Below are positions 46,709-58,577 of a stretch of 64,000 bases of DNA, one piece after another. The stretch comes from Sambucus nigra (taxonomy: Eukaryota > Streptophyta > Magnoliopsida > Dipsacales > Adoxaceae). Location: assembly GCA_949130495.1 (NCBI GenBank), contig OX422207.1, forward strand, positions 706,152,456 through 706,216,455, read 5' to 3'. Positions within the stretch are counted from its first letter, which is position 1. Each line of letters starts with the position of its first letter. The notes under the pieces are model-generated. The model did not search any database. It saw only the letters and a program-made list of their open reading frames with translations, and was not told the origin of the DNA. Made by a program: the position numbers and the translations under genes.

Positions 46709-48433
46709 CATATATTCCTACCTGAATATATAAAAATGGCCATATTTGCCAAACCATTTATCGATGACCAATAATCTCAAAGATTCTCTCAACGAATCAT
46801 AATCATGCATTCATATATGCATAATACTAAACCCAAAGTATATTCTTACTTTAATAAGTAATATATACCAAAATCCCATCTACGGATTCATTTGGATATC
46901 TCCAATTATACTAATTCACTCTAAGTGAATATACACATATATATATATTCCCAATTCCGCAAGTCCTTTAGGATATAACCCTCCATAATCTCTAATTTGG
47001 AAGGCCCTTAAACGTTAAGCTCAAAAAGGAGAAATAATCCTAATATCCAAAATCTTGGACTGAAAATAGGGCACCGGTCGACCGGTCCTAGACCCCCGGT
47101 CGACCGCGGGTTACAAATAAGCCTACGAAACAAACCAGTAGGCCCTTTCTCCTTGACGCGGTCGATCGGCCTTAGGGGCGCGGTCGACCGGTCACACCAG
47201 GTCTCCCAAATTAAAATTCCTCAATTCCTTAATCCAACCACCCAAATTTATTAACGGGGTTTCTAAACTACACCACAAATAATCGTACACATCTACACGA
47301 TTAATTCTAGTCGTAATTTTTCCAATTTTCGATTTGATTTCCGAGTTGGAAATTTCAACCTGGAGCTATCATCTTGTAAAAATCATATCAAATCGTAGAA
47401 AAATAAAAAAAATACGCGGTCAGCACCCACGCGACCGTATCGAAAAGATCTACAACTTTTGTATTTTGGCCGAAATCTAAATCAATTCTTTTCCTGGCCA
47501 AAAAGGCCCCCTAAAGTGACGGGTTACTATTCATCATCTTCTCCGAGACGATTTCGGCCATTAGAGTTTCTCCCAAGCTTTTGTCGCCTCACCCAATGTC
47601 CTACAACCTCAACCAACTACAAATACACATATATTAAGGGTTCTAAACATCCTAGAACCCAAAACCACCAATTAATTTAGGTTAAAACCTAAGTTCCACA
47701 AAATTAAAATATTATTGGGGTTTAATTGTTTTAACTCCCAAAAACCCATTTTATCCATGATAACCCACCCCAAAACCTTTAGGGTTTGTTTATACCAAAC
47801 TACGGTATGAGATATTTATGCAAAAAGATAAATAAAGCAAGTAAACAATTGCCTCGTGTATATAATCCGACGACCTCGAGCCGAATCCCGCGGAGGTAGG
47901 CCGGAATCTCCCCTTTTCTTCCTCTTTTCTTCTTCCTCTCTCTCTTCTCTCTCTTTTCTCTTATTTCTTTCTCTTTTTCTCCCTCTCCCTCTCTTTATAT
48001 AGAAAGAAAAGGGTTTAACCCCTTAAAACCAAAAAACGACTCGTTTACTCAATTACGAGTTACTTTTACCTCTAAAATTACCCGAAACTCATTTTCGACT
48101 ATCGGACACTCTTTTTCGACTATCTCGGACATTTCGAGAATCATGGCGCAGTCAAAATTTCCATCCGAGGTACTTGACCGCAAATCACTATTCCAATCCA
48201 AAATAAATAAATGCGGGTTTTCCAATTAAAAATCTTACCTCGTGTCGCTTTGCTCCACGGCGACATATAATTAAAATATTTCGACCTATACAGTCCCAAA
48301 AATAATCACAACATCCTTCGAAGCTCATTTAATCCTTGAAAATCTCAAAAATTATTATTTAGGAAAATTCCCCAAATTCCAATTTATTTTTAATTACGGA
48401 ATTTAATTGTCTCCAAAAGGGCGGGTTGTTACA
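44732..48433 (-). mobile_element. Gypsy solo LTR (3.7 kb) with perfect target duplication
   Basis: Left edge TGTAACACCCCGCC, right edge GGGTTGTTACA. Same family and orientation as 34127-38045. ACAAG is exact on both sides (44727-44731 and 48434-48438). Contains (CA)n-(TA)n at 45165-45218, a duplicated CTCAAC...TGGGG(A/T)GTCTCGCAAAGCG block at about 45485-45800, a CCATTTCCCTT...AGGAAATGT repeat series (45930-46230), (TA)n at about 46664-46701, and a GGTCGACCGG palindrome cluster at 47078-47194. It splits a gag reading frame that resumes in phase on the other side. Confidence 0.95.
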
Positions 48434-48600
48434 ACAAGCTTCTAACTTCAAGTTGTCCCTTTTTAATTTAATCGATTCGGCATACAAATCTTGAAATCCT
48501 ACTTGAAGTTCACTCACATCCACCTCTTTTTCATTCTTTTATTCTTTTTCACTCTCACTTTCTACTCCACACTCTCATTATTATCAAACACGACAATGCC
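48434..48600 (-). pseudogene. Sirevirus-like gag, coiled-coil start
   Basis: Minus-strand reading gives an acidic ESESEKE stretch, one stop, then VSELQVGFQDLYAES and KLKRDNLKLEA, running in phase into the part at 44726. It connects the zinc-knuckle half of gag with the coiled coil. Confidence 0.7.
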
Positions 48601-49058
48601 ACAGCTTCGTGCTTTCGCCATTACAAATCTGGCACTTGATAGCATTAGCCACATCTTCCCTTACCGACACTCCTCCAAGACTAAGAGCAGTCGGATGGAA
48701 TATTAGCCACCCCAATAGAATGTCTCCTGAGATATCTAAAATGAACCCATTGAGTCCAAATGGACCCATTCTCATTAACGACTCTCCAGAAAAAAAAATG
48801 GAGATTCTTTCGTTTCCTTCCTTATCAGAGAGGGGCCCCTTAGGGAGCGGGGCTTCTTTTTTTTGAAAGGGGGGGAGGAAGAATGGAAAGGGGGGGTGGG
48901 GAAGGTCCGGAAAGCCCTCACTTTATTGATGGGACATTTTGATCCCCTTTTCCTCTCACCCTCCCCCGGTTCTGGTTCAGGAAAGGGTCAACGCAAGGAT
49001 CTTACTTCGAAGCAATCTCTGGAGTTTTCCCTTATCCGAACCGTGATTAACTAATAAT
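48601..49058. other. GC-rich foreign block inside gag
   Basis: About 450 bp unlike its surroundings, with G runs (GAAAGGGGGGGAGG), GGGGCCCCTTAGGGAGCGGGG and long C/T tracts. It interrupts gag between the acidic region and the coiled coil. The style suggests an organellar (mitochondrial) insertion, but I could not match a gene. Open frames on both strands carry no domain I recognise. Confidence 0.35.
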
Positions 49059-50125
49059 GGCCTTGGAAGTGTCATGTGAAGGAATGTCTTCATGGGAATA
49101 TTCACTAGCAATGCTCATATGACTTTCCATGAACGCGGTAAAGTTGTGCTAAATGTGGGAATTGGGTCCCTCTTCCTTATCACTATCACTGAGGGTGGCA
49201 TTATATGAAATTGGTTATTTGCTCTCCTTCCTTAGTTTAGTGGGACATTCTCTAGCCCTATGGCCATAACCCTCACAACCATAACATCTATTCGACTCGT
49301 CCCTATTAAGATCTTCATTATACCTTGTTGGGAATTTCTCATCTTTGTAATACTTAAACTTATCAAATTTATTAAAATCCTTTTTAAGATTGTCTTTATT
49401 AAACATAAGAAATTTTCTAAACTTCCTAGCAAACATAGCCATCTTATTGAAATCGATGTCACTCTCATCATCTGAAACTTATTTTTCCTCCTTTCGGGCT
49501 TTTAAAGTGATGCCCTTATCTTTCTTCTTCTCTTCCTTGGATGTAAACATGTCAAGTTCATAGGTTTGTAAGTCATGTACGAGCTCTTCAGGTTTCGTAG
49601 AGGCAAAAGTGGATAAAGAATTTAACACAGTCACTTTTGAAATAAACCTATCGGGTAAGGACCTCAAAATTTTCTTTACTACATGGTTGTCGGGTATTTT
49701 TTCTCCTAAGTTAAAAGATGAATTAACGATAACAGAAAGACTAGTATAGAATTCATTAAAAGTCTCACTTTTAAGCATTTTAATGGTTTCAAATTGAGTG
49801 GTGAGGTTTTGGAGTTTTGAAGATTTCACGCCACTAGTTCCTTTATAAGTGAGTTGTAAAATATCCCAAACCTCCTTAGCAGGTTCACACGTCACGATAC
49901 GTCAAAATTCATTCGGTGTGACCTCACTAAAAAGAGCATTCAAATAATGAAAATTATAATTTGCTAATTTAAGTTCATTCTCACTCCATATCTCTACGGG
50001 TTTAGGTACACGGATTGTCAAACCCTCTCATCTAAGGACTTAAGTACCGATTTCATTCGCGCTTTCCAATAAGTGTAATTTGAACCATTAAAAATAGGAA
50101 ATTTTGAAAATGGTGAAATTTCCAT
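49059..50125 (-). pseudogene. Sirevirus-like gag, N-terminal part
   Basis: ATG at 50125 gives MEISPFSKFPIFNGSNYTYW, the Copia gag N-terminal motif. The UBN2 domain follows (about 49895-49600), with AKEVWDILQLTYKGTSGVK and SKLQNLTTQFETI. The segment PDRFISKVTVLNSLSTFAST comes next, then a Lys-rich stretch and a zinc knuckle CYGCEGYGHRAREC (about 49290-49240). The end is acidic (LSDSDKEEG). A few stops and one frameshift near 49900 interrupt it. It follows the primer site after 51 bases. Confidence 0.85.
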
Positions 50126-50175
50126 TTTTAAACTAATCAAAATTAAGGATCTTAACGCAATAGATTAACGCTCTC

Positions 50176-50187
50176 GCTCTGATACCA
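50176..50187 (-). other. tRNA-iMet primer binding site
   Basis: Minus strand TGGTATCAGAGC, a perfect match, two bases from the LTR edge at 50190. Confidence 0.92.
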
Positions 50188-50189
50188 TT

Positions 50190-51816
50190 TGATAGAGGCG
50201 AATGCCCCCAAATTTTAAACTACAAATTATTAGATGGTTCAATTATATTCCAAATTTAAATTTCTTTTTAAAACTTAACAATTAAATACTTCAAATTTTA
50301 ATTTCATTAAATTAAAATTAAACCAAGTGAAATTAAACTACACCAACACATTAATTTCCACTTAAACAAACATTAATTCAATTCAAGGTAGAAATTATGC
50401 AACACAAACTAAACATGCATTTTTGCCAAACTAAATTAAATTGACTTTAATTAAATCAACTTAAACATTACCCAAAATTAAACTAGCACCAATTTAAACA
50501 AACTTGATATTTAAACAAAAAATTTATTTTGATTAACCTAGAATGCATCTAAGTGATATTTTCCAAGATAAAATAAATCACAAACACACTACGTTGCGAT
50601 GTACGAGGAAAACCCACAACGGAAAAAATCTCGGACGATCCTGTCTACAAGTCCACTAAGTATGGTGTGTTTACAAATACAAGAAAAAAGACTTACAACA
50701 AATGATTTGACTCCATCCAAGCCTCGATGTTTCTTCTTGCATCAACCTCCGCCTAATAGACAACTATGGACTCCACCACAGTCTCGGAATCCGCCGATGG
50801 GGCACAACTACCATCGAATACAAACAATGGCATATCCACCATTGTAAAACGCAATGCTTTAAACAAACGGACTCCTCCGTGGAAACATATCTTTTATGTG
50901 ATGAGAAAAGTAACCCGGTGCCAGAACATCTCCGAGCAAAGATATATACAAGAAGGGACTTGGATTAAACTAAAACGTGGGGGTGTATATTTGTGTCTTG
51001 AATGAATTAATTCATGAAAGTTCAAGAACACAAAAAAGAACTTTTTGATAAATAATTTTTTCTCTCTATCACTTAGAAAATCTCACAAAGGTTACATACA
51101 AAAGTGATATTCGCGCACTAAGTAAAGCTGGTAAAAGTTAGTGAAAAAAGTAGTGGGGAAAGGTGGTTAAAAAAGAAAACTACCAAAATTTTCAATTTCT
51201 TGCCCAAATCATTCAAATGACTTTCTGTTGTCGTTCGAACGACACTGTTCGAATGAGAAAATAGAAGAAAAATAAGGCCAAAAAATCGTTAGATAAACTC
51301 GTTCGATTGAGGATGTTTAAACGAAACTTCGAACGAGAAAACAAAGTATTTTGGTAAAAAGTCCTTGTAACCTCGTTTGATGTTCGTTCGAACGACTTGG
51401 GCATCTCGTTTGAATGAGATCCCAGTTTCGTTTAAACGACTTTGCAGAAAATCCTAAATTCAATTTTTAAGCCCAAAGATTTTGTGATAAGTTCTAAAAT
51501 GATTTTTTTGAGAAAAACTTAAGTCGTTAAAATTATTTTATTAAAAATACACCCAAAATAAAATTTCTAAGGCTCTACGTATATAATAAATACATTCACA
51601 CCTTTTACAGACTTTGGAAACGATGAACTGTTGATGACGTGAAGCATGGCACTTGAAAGCCAACAATGCTAAAACTTTAAATTCTTGGCCGCACATCTTC
51701 AACTCTTCTAACGTCATAGGCTTGAAGGATAAAACATGAACATCTATCCTATGACTCAAATTGTTTGAAATTAAGCTAATACTACCAATTGACTCGAATG
51801 AAAATTTGCCATTATA
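50190..51816 (-). repeat. 5' LTR of the Sirevirus-like element
   Basis: 1627 bp. On the minus strand it ends CTCTATCA next to the primer site. It contains the uninterrupted counterpart of the 3' LTR, with a TATA-like run near 50943-50951 and a cluster of GTTCGAACGAC palindromes at about 51208-51440. Confidence 0.9.
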
Positions 51817-51821
51817 ACAAC

Positions 51822-52359
51822 TATAACATTTCAGATAAAATTGTTATGTTTTTGGAAATTTTTATTTTTTTACTATATGTGAGGGTGGTGGCATTTTTTG
51901 GATAATTTTTTTCTTTTATATTTAAATTTATATAATGGTTCATAACACTTACAAAAGGAATATTTTTTTTACATATTATTTTTTATAAGTATTATGAACT
52001 GTTACAAAAAGTTAATATATATATTTTTTCATTAGTAAGTTTTCATAGCCGTTGCAAAACAAAAATGCTTACTGAATATTGAAAAGGTTTTTGAACCGTT
52101 CCAAATAATAAATTTGCAATAGTTTAAAACCGTTGCAAAATTTATGCTTATAATGGTTCAAAATCATCATAACATTTTTTGAAGTGGTTATTCAATTCGG
52201 GCATTCGTTCCCAATAAACCATCATAAATACCATTTTCGAGCGATTTTTAACCGTTACAAAATTTTTGCAATGCAGAAATTTCCAAATGCCATTTGAAAG
52301 TGTTTTAAAACATTTGCAAATCAACTTTGCAAATATTAAACTTGTTTTCTACTTTAGTG
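51822..52359 (-). mobile_element. CACTA transposon terminal fragment
   Basis: Ends in GTTTTCTACTTTAGTG, the inverse of a CACTAAAGTAGAAAAC terminal repeat. The preceding 400 bp is full of direct and inverted copies of AACCGTTGCAAA and TATAATGGTTCA, as in CACTA subterminal regions. The other terminus is not seen. The Copia element lies at its left border and may have split or truncated it. Confidence 0.65.
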
Positions 52360-52965
52360 TATGTTATGGCATACTTGCGATTTTACCATTAAATGTGTTG
52401 ACATATTATCCCATTAATCTATCTATAAATATAAAACTGTAGCTTAAAATCATTTCAAAGTCTCCTAAATTTACATGTATAGAGACTAATAATTATATAA
52501 AGTCACTCAAACGGTTCATCCGTTTAAATACATATACTCAAATGTCTCCAGAGTTCCCCTCAAAAACAAAACCACATGCAAGAAAACTAAAACGGTTGAA
52601 CAGCCTCTCCAAAGGATGCATCCCATCCTTCATAGCCTCTTCAAATCTAAAACCCATAGATACCTCTTTTCAACTTCAAATCTTTCCCCAAAAATGAAAA
52701 AAAAGGACCTCTAAAATTCCTTCGATTGATTCATTTATCCAAATGATCAATGATATATCTTTCATACCCAAATTCGCAAATGATTTCAAAGATTCATTCA
52801 ATTATCTTTGTTACATATACAAACTAGCGCATAAAGCCACGTCGGTCTTATTATCCAAAGAAATATGACCTTTTTTTTCCGGTGGTGATAAAAAAGAGAT
52901 AAAACTCCAAGTTACTGGCTGAATATGGAACAAACAACTAAACCCAGATTCTGTCGGGGCACGCT
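52360..52965. other. Intergenic stretch, no recognised gene
   Basis: AT-rich, with no open frame of note and no repeat ends seen. It ends at the left edge of the broken Gypsy LTR. Confidence 0.5.
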
Positions 52966-53900
52966 TGTGACAACCTACCTAATTAAATATCAAGTGATCA
53001 GTCCTTTATTAAATTAAATCAGAATATCCATCTGGTTCAGAACATGAATCACAATCGATTGTTTTTTACTAAAATACTACCCACCTAATATTTAAAAAGG
53101 GTTGATGTCAAAATTTTATCTTTTAATTAACATAAAACCAAATTAACGAGTAAATAAACATTGGCCATCCAAACCAATCTCATATGAAACAAAATATCTG
53201 GGATAATAAATTTGGCTGGAGTAAACACTCCTAGCCTAAGTACCGAATACAATAATCCAACCGAAATAATCCAACAACTAAACTAAGGAAATAAATAAAT
53301 AAATAAATATCTGATTGTCTAATAAAAAGGGGCAACATGCCCTAAAGGAAGTAAATAGCTTGGAATAAAGAATTGGTAAATATGGAGGCGCTTACTACCG
53401 AGCTCTTGTAACTTCCATAACAGCTACGTCACGTGAATTGAATGGAACTCCTATGCTTGGTGCCCCTGTGGCTGAGCACCTAAAATAATTTGACAAAGAG
53501 GAGATTTGCAAGAGACCGATTAGAGCCTGAGTGTAAAATATTTAAATTTTTTAGTAAGTATTTTAATACTGCAGTAAAGAAAATAGTATGCGCATGTTAG
53601 CTTTTCGAACACTTACTTGAGATTCTCACATCTCAACTAATGTGCACGCCTAACGCACCTCTTAACCCATTCTAATTATTCTATCATCTAGCTAGACTAT
53701 AGACAAAATCGTTCTAGTCACTACCCGTAATACCAACCTACATTTTCCATACAACACCATATTAAAAGTTTTCACGGCTTTTATCTCAATTTGGGAAATA
53801 TTTATAGTCACGTTAAGTGCTCGCTTACTTAAGTTATTCCGAGATTTTCATTATTACATATCTTATCCACATACTTTCACACATCTAGTATAACTATAGG
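52966..53900 (-). repeat. Truncated Gypsy LTR
   Basis: Starts TGTGACAACCTACCTAATT and stays collinear with the left third of 34127-38045, including CCCCTGTGGCTGAGCACCTAAA and ACGCCTAACGCACC. Homology stops at the (TA)n tract at 53905. Minus orientation, opposite to the next LTR. Confidence 0.8.

Positions 53901-53904
<4 letters not shown>

Positions 53905-53996
<92 letters not shown>
53905..53996. repeat. (TA)n microsatellite
   Basis: About 45 TA units at the broken end of the Gypsy LTR. Confidence 0.97.
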
Positions 53997-53997
<1 letters not shown>

Positions 53998-54026
53998 TAA
54001 AAAGGAAGCTCTAGACTCAGCAACTT

Positions 54027-55656
54027 GTGATACCCCGTATTTTTATGGCTTTTGAAATGTGGGGATTTATTAAATTTAAATTGAGATGTTAATTTAATAT
54101 AAATCCGAAAATTTATTTGTATATTTACTAACGTGATGTGAGTTAGTAATTATTGGAAAATGTTGAATATGACTAGATGAGTAAAGTAATATATGATATT
54201 TATTTTATTAAAATTGTCACGAGTGAATAAAATGACAATTATGGAAATTTAAGTCGGGACGCGCCTATGTCGTGTCAGGACTAAATTATTATTATTATAT
54301 AAAGTAAATAAATTATAAGTTACTCGTATGGTCATTTTGAGTGCGCCAAAGTGTCCGGAAGGGTCAAGATAGTCAGAAAAGTGTACTCGGGGGTTTAGTT
54401 TGGTCTCAGGGCATTTTTTAGGCCTAATTGACATCCCAGGAGGGTATTTTAGACATTTTATATTTTTGGAGAATTAAACCCACGAATTTCCTAAGGATAT
54501 ATCAGCCTTTAGGAGTTGTCTTCTAGGGTTAACAAACACAAAATCAAAGGACGGCCATTAGAGAAGATGTTGACAAGCTTTTCAAGAAATTCAAGGCCAA
54601 AGACTCAACCGTTTTCACCGCCGCCACCACCAAAACGTAGATCGCGGAACGAGGAGCACAACCATAGATTTTTACTTCACAGATCAGAAACTAAATTCCC
54701 ATGCAAGTATCTATCTTGCTTTATTTTCAGTTAATGTCTCAATCATGATAGTCTAGGATTGTTTTGGACTTGTCCCGTGAAAGAAATTGTTGATTAAGAG
54801 ACTTTACATCGTATGAATAGAGAGATTCAATATATTCTGGATATACCTATCATATGTAGAGGATTAACCATGAATTATTATGAGTTTAGAAATAAGAAAA
54901 TATGGGAATTAATTAGAGGAATGTATATTTCTTTCAAAATTAGGGTTCTTGAAGATTTTGTCAATTTTTAGCCCATTAATTAGATATCGTTGATGAAATT
55001 ACACATGTTTCACGTTGGAAACCTTATATATATGTAGATAGAACATGTAGTATTGTTATTTGAGAATTCTGGACTTGTAAATGACTTTTTTGGAGGAATT
55101 GGAAGATGAAACTTGAGGATTAATTTGCAGTTTCTGGGTAAGAAATGCTTGATCGATCGATCGAGCCCAGATCATTGATCGATCGACTAATCGATCGATC
55201 AACCCTTTTTTTTTTATCGATCGACCCTTCCCGGAAAATTGCATATTTCTCATTCGTTAGTTTAATCCGATTAAGATGTATGAGAACTCTTGATTGTTGT
55301 TGTTGGAATATAATGGGATGTAGAGATAACCAGGAGGGCTTAGGTAGACCCCGTTGAGTAACATTTTAGTGTAGGATGAGATTTTGGGTTAACAAGGAAT
55401 GATTCATGTGTAAAAGAAATCAGGCGCATATTTAATAAAAGATCGGGACTCGTAAGGGAGTTAGACTTGAACGTAAGTGAGTGAATGCCTACTGAAATTA
55501 TACTTAGAATACTTCAAGAGAGGAGAAGTGAGTATGAAGTGAATAATAAATGAGAATACAAATAAAGAGTCCGTTATACGAAACAATCGAGTAAAATGTG
55601 TAATAACGGATAATTATAATTATGGGTCGTGAGTGCACCTAATTTAGAAATGTGGA

Positions 55657-55719
<63 letters not shown>

Positions 55720-57153
55720 CTGTGTGATTGTGCATATATTATATATATATAAAAATCATACTCGGGCTACTTGCTATCATGGGGTTTTCGTGCCGGGAAG
55801 GTCTTATCTCAATGGGGCCTTTATGGGGGACATTGACTCGTACCCTAGAATATAGGATTCCTTGGTACAGGATATCTGATTGATAGTCAGATGGTCCTAA
55901 GAGACGTGAGGGTATGTGCTGACCTTTTAGTGACTTGGAACTATGCTTCGCCGCCATTTGTTTGTGTTTTATGTTAATGCCGTTCGAGAGTAATTCCGAA
56001 CTAGCATTTCCCTAAATATGTGTGATACAGGGACTTGATAGCAGATTATGGCAACACCTTAGATTTTATGTGGGGTGCAGATAGTATATATATATTATAT
56101 GAGTGATTGGTATATGTATATACTTATATGTGGAAACCTTGCACCATAGATTTTATATGGGGTGCTGTTAGTATATATATTATGCTTGTAACTAATATAT
56201 ATACGAATATCTATATGAGAACTTTCTACTGTGCATAATAGTAGTTATGTAATGTATAAATTTTCAACTTCACTATAAGTATTCAGAGACTTTACGATGG
56301 TACAGGGTTATCCTAAATAACATAATAAATCCTGAAGAGATTTATTTTTAAAGTGAATATCATAACCTTATTTTCAAGTGATAAAACCTTATGGAAAATA
56401 AGTTAGAGATACTTTTGAGGTTTAGTAGTACAGTAGGCGTGCACACTAGATGTGAGGTGATAATTCTCAAGAGAGTGTCGCATACTAGCATGGTTGTTGC
56501 ATTAGCAGGTAAGCATTTTAAATACTTGCTAAACTATTTTTAAACTGTTTTATAATTGGGCTCTGACCCATTTTTTGTTATCTCTTCTCTCTTGTGTATA
56601 TATGTATATATTATAGGTGCCCAGCCCCAGGGGCGTCATGCATAGGTTCTTTGGATTGGACGCGTTGTAGCGTATGTGTGAGTTGTAGGCCTTTGTTTTA
56701 GATGACCTCTTCATTAATTCGATTCCTGTTATAGTTCTTCATAGTTAGGGCATGTATCGCCCATTTCCCATTCAGTCTAGATTTTTCTGAGATGTATGTT
56801 CATTTATTTTCAGCATTGGTACTCTTTGAGTATTAACTCATGTCAGGATGATTTCATTTGTAGTTTAAATTTTATTTGGTTAATCTAGATGGATTAACTC
56901 TTTTATGTTGATTGCTATCCGTAGCACCTATGTGATTCTTAAACTATTGGTTATTAAAAAGGTTTTCAAATTAGAATTTAATAAAAATGGAAATAAAGTT
57001 TTAAATTATTTTGACACTTAGCTTAATTATTTAGGGTGATTAAATTGGGAAATTTTATTTTGCAACAGTGATGTTAAGAATGAACCAACTGTTCACCTTG
57101 ATTTTAATTTAATAAAGGATTTATCGTCCGGTATTTAATTAGGTGGGATGTCA
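54027..57153 (+). repeat. 5' LTR of a Tekay/Del-like Gypsy element
   Basis: 3127 bp, starting TGTGATACCCCG and ending GGGATGTCA, followed four bases later by a primer site. Contains TCGATCGATCGA palindromes (55148-55226), (TA)n (55667-55718), and duplicated TATATGGGGTGC blocks (about 56070-56180). Same family as the minus-strand LTRs at 34127, 44732 and 52966. Lineage is a guess from LTR ends and size. Confidence 0.85.
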
Positions 57154-57157
57154 CCGG

Positions 57158-57169
57158 TGGTATCAGAGC
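57158..57169 (+). other. tRNA-iMet primer binding site
   Basis: TGGTATCAGAGC, perfect, just inside the LTR ending at 57153. Confidence 0.9.
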
Positions 57170-57679
57170 ATTAGGTTGTAGTGTCCTTAGGATCTGTACG
57201 ACTTGTTATGCTTATAGATTTGCTTTGTTTGTTATAGAGCCCTATGTTTAGGATTGTTGAATTCTACGATGAGACTCCATCCCCCTGCGTGTGCCGAGCG
57301 ATGACAGATGTTAGACGAGGGTCATTAAGCGAACATCAGGAGGCAGGGCTTAGTTGAGATCGTAAAGTATATTCGAGGTTGGTGACCATAGTCGAGGTCA
57401 GCCCCATTATAGCACGGGAAGACAGGACTGTAAAGGCGATTAGGGAGCGACCCATGATTCCCAAATGTTGCTATGGTCGAAGGAGATGCGAGAGTAGACT
57501 CACTCAATGTGGTATGACAGAGAAAACTTCAAACAAAACGTTGTAGAGAACTGTCAGGGGGAATTCTAGAAATGCGGGAATTATGTGTTAGCCAAAGGAG
57601 GTAAAGTATCCAGAGGTGTAGACATAGGACGGAGTGTGGCTAACTGAAAGTGAAAATTTGGAGAAAAATTTTCTTAGCT
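57170..57679 (+). other. Leader of the Tekay/Del-like element, cut by the next insertion
   Basis: About 500 bp of non-coding internal sequence. gag has not begun when the Tat-type LTR interrupts at 57680. The rest of this element is outside the window. Confidence 0.65.
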
Positions 57680-58574
57680 TGTCAGAACGAAGTTATAATT
57701 GATATACCCATTTATATCCTCGGCCTGGCTGAAGATTACCTCCAAACGGACGACCCCTCAGAGGGGTCGACCCTTCATCAAGCTCAAGACGTCCCCCTCA
57801 GAGGGGCCGACCCTCGCTAGGCTCCAGGCGATCCTACGAGGGGCCGACCCTTCACCAGGCTCCAGACCACCCTACGAGGGGCCGACCCTTCACCAGGCTC
57901 CAGACGACCCTACGAGGGGTCGACCCTTCACCAGGCTCCAGACGACCCTACGAGGGGTCGACAGTACGAGGCCAGAATTCGATCAGACTCACTACTGGAA
58001 GGAACTTTGCCCTCGGCCTCGGCTCATAGGCCGAGGGTGACATCATCACAGCGCGTGGTTTGGGAGACGCGTGGAACAATGCGCATGAGACTGACATGGC
58101 ATAGGGGAGACCGTTATAACAAAATCACACCCTCACGTGAGGGAATATTATGTCATCATTTGGCATCTACAGGTGTCAACAGGGGATTGGCTAGATCATG
58201 ATTCACATGCACCATGCATACTTGGGGGGTACACTACACCCCCAAGACCTATATATACTTGTCATCTACAACCCTACTGGGGATCGATCCATTAACTGCA
58301 ACCCTAGCTAAAACTCTGCTTGTACACACAGTAGAGAGAGAGAGAGGGTTATGTGCATTGTATCCAAGGCCGTTAGTGCCCATACTTAGTGGATCACACA
58401 CTCACAGTGGATGTAGGCCAAATTGGCTGAACCACTATACATCATTGTCTTATTTCCTCTTATACTCTTCCCCTTCTACATACTTATACACTTATACATC
58501 TCAATGGCTGCCATGGATGCTACTGTTTGAGCTCACTATCACTTATCCGGTGGTACTAAATCTCAGCATCATCA
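57680..58574 (+). repeat. 5' LTR of the Tat-lineage element
   Basis: 895 bp from TGTCAGAACG to CATCATCA. The U3 region contains a minisatellite (57745-57962). TATA context CCTATATATACTTG near 58249. Confidence 0.85.
57745..57962 (+). repeat. U3 minisatellite, 37-39 bp units
   Basis: Nearly six units of the type GACGACCCTACGAGGGG(T/C)CGACCCTTCACCAGGCTCCA, the first two with CCCCTCAGAGGGG in place of CCCTACGAGGGG. Each unit has a short palindrome at its centre. Confidence 0.9.
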
Positions 58575-58577
58575 GTT

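Larger units (their letters stand above)
33670..51816 (-). mobile_element. Sirevirus-like Copia element, pol-less, with nested insertions
   Basis: Minus-strand element. 5' LTR 50190-51816, primer site 50176-50187, gag 50125 down to about 43997, polypurine tracts 39212-39555, 3' LTR 33670-39211. Flanking bases ATAAC (33665-33669) and ACAAC (51817-51821) fit a 5-bp target duplication with one transition. Without the insert, the 3' LTR would be 1618 bp, matching the 1627-bp 5' LTR. With all insertions removed, the interior is about 4.5 kb and holds gag but no protease, integrase or RT. Long gag with coiled coil, several polypurine tracts and LTR palindromes point to the Sirevirus lineage. The lineage is inferred, since pol is missing. 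Confidence 0.85.

Noticed and set aside
57699..58040. Pro/Arg-rich open frame in the Tat-element LTR
   Set aside because: Produced by the U3 minisatellite; no start context or family resemblance.
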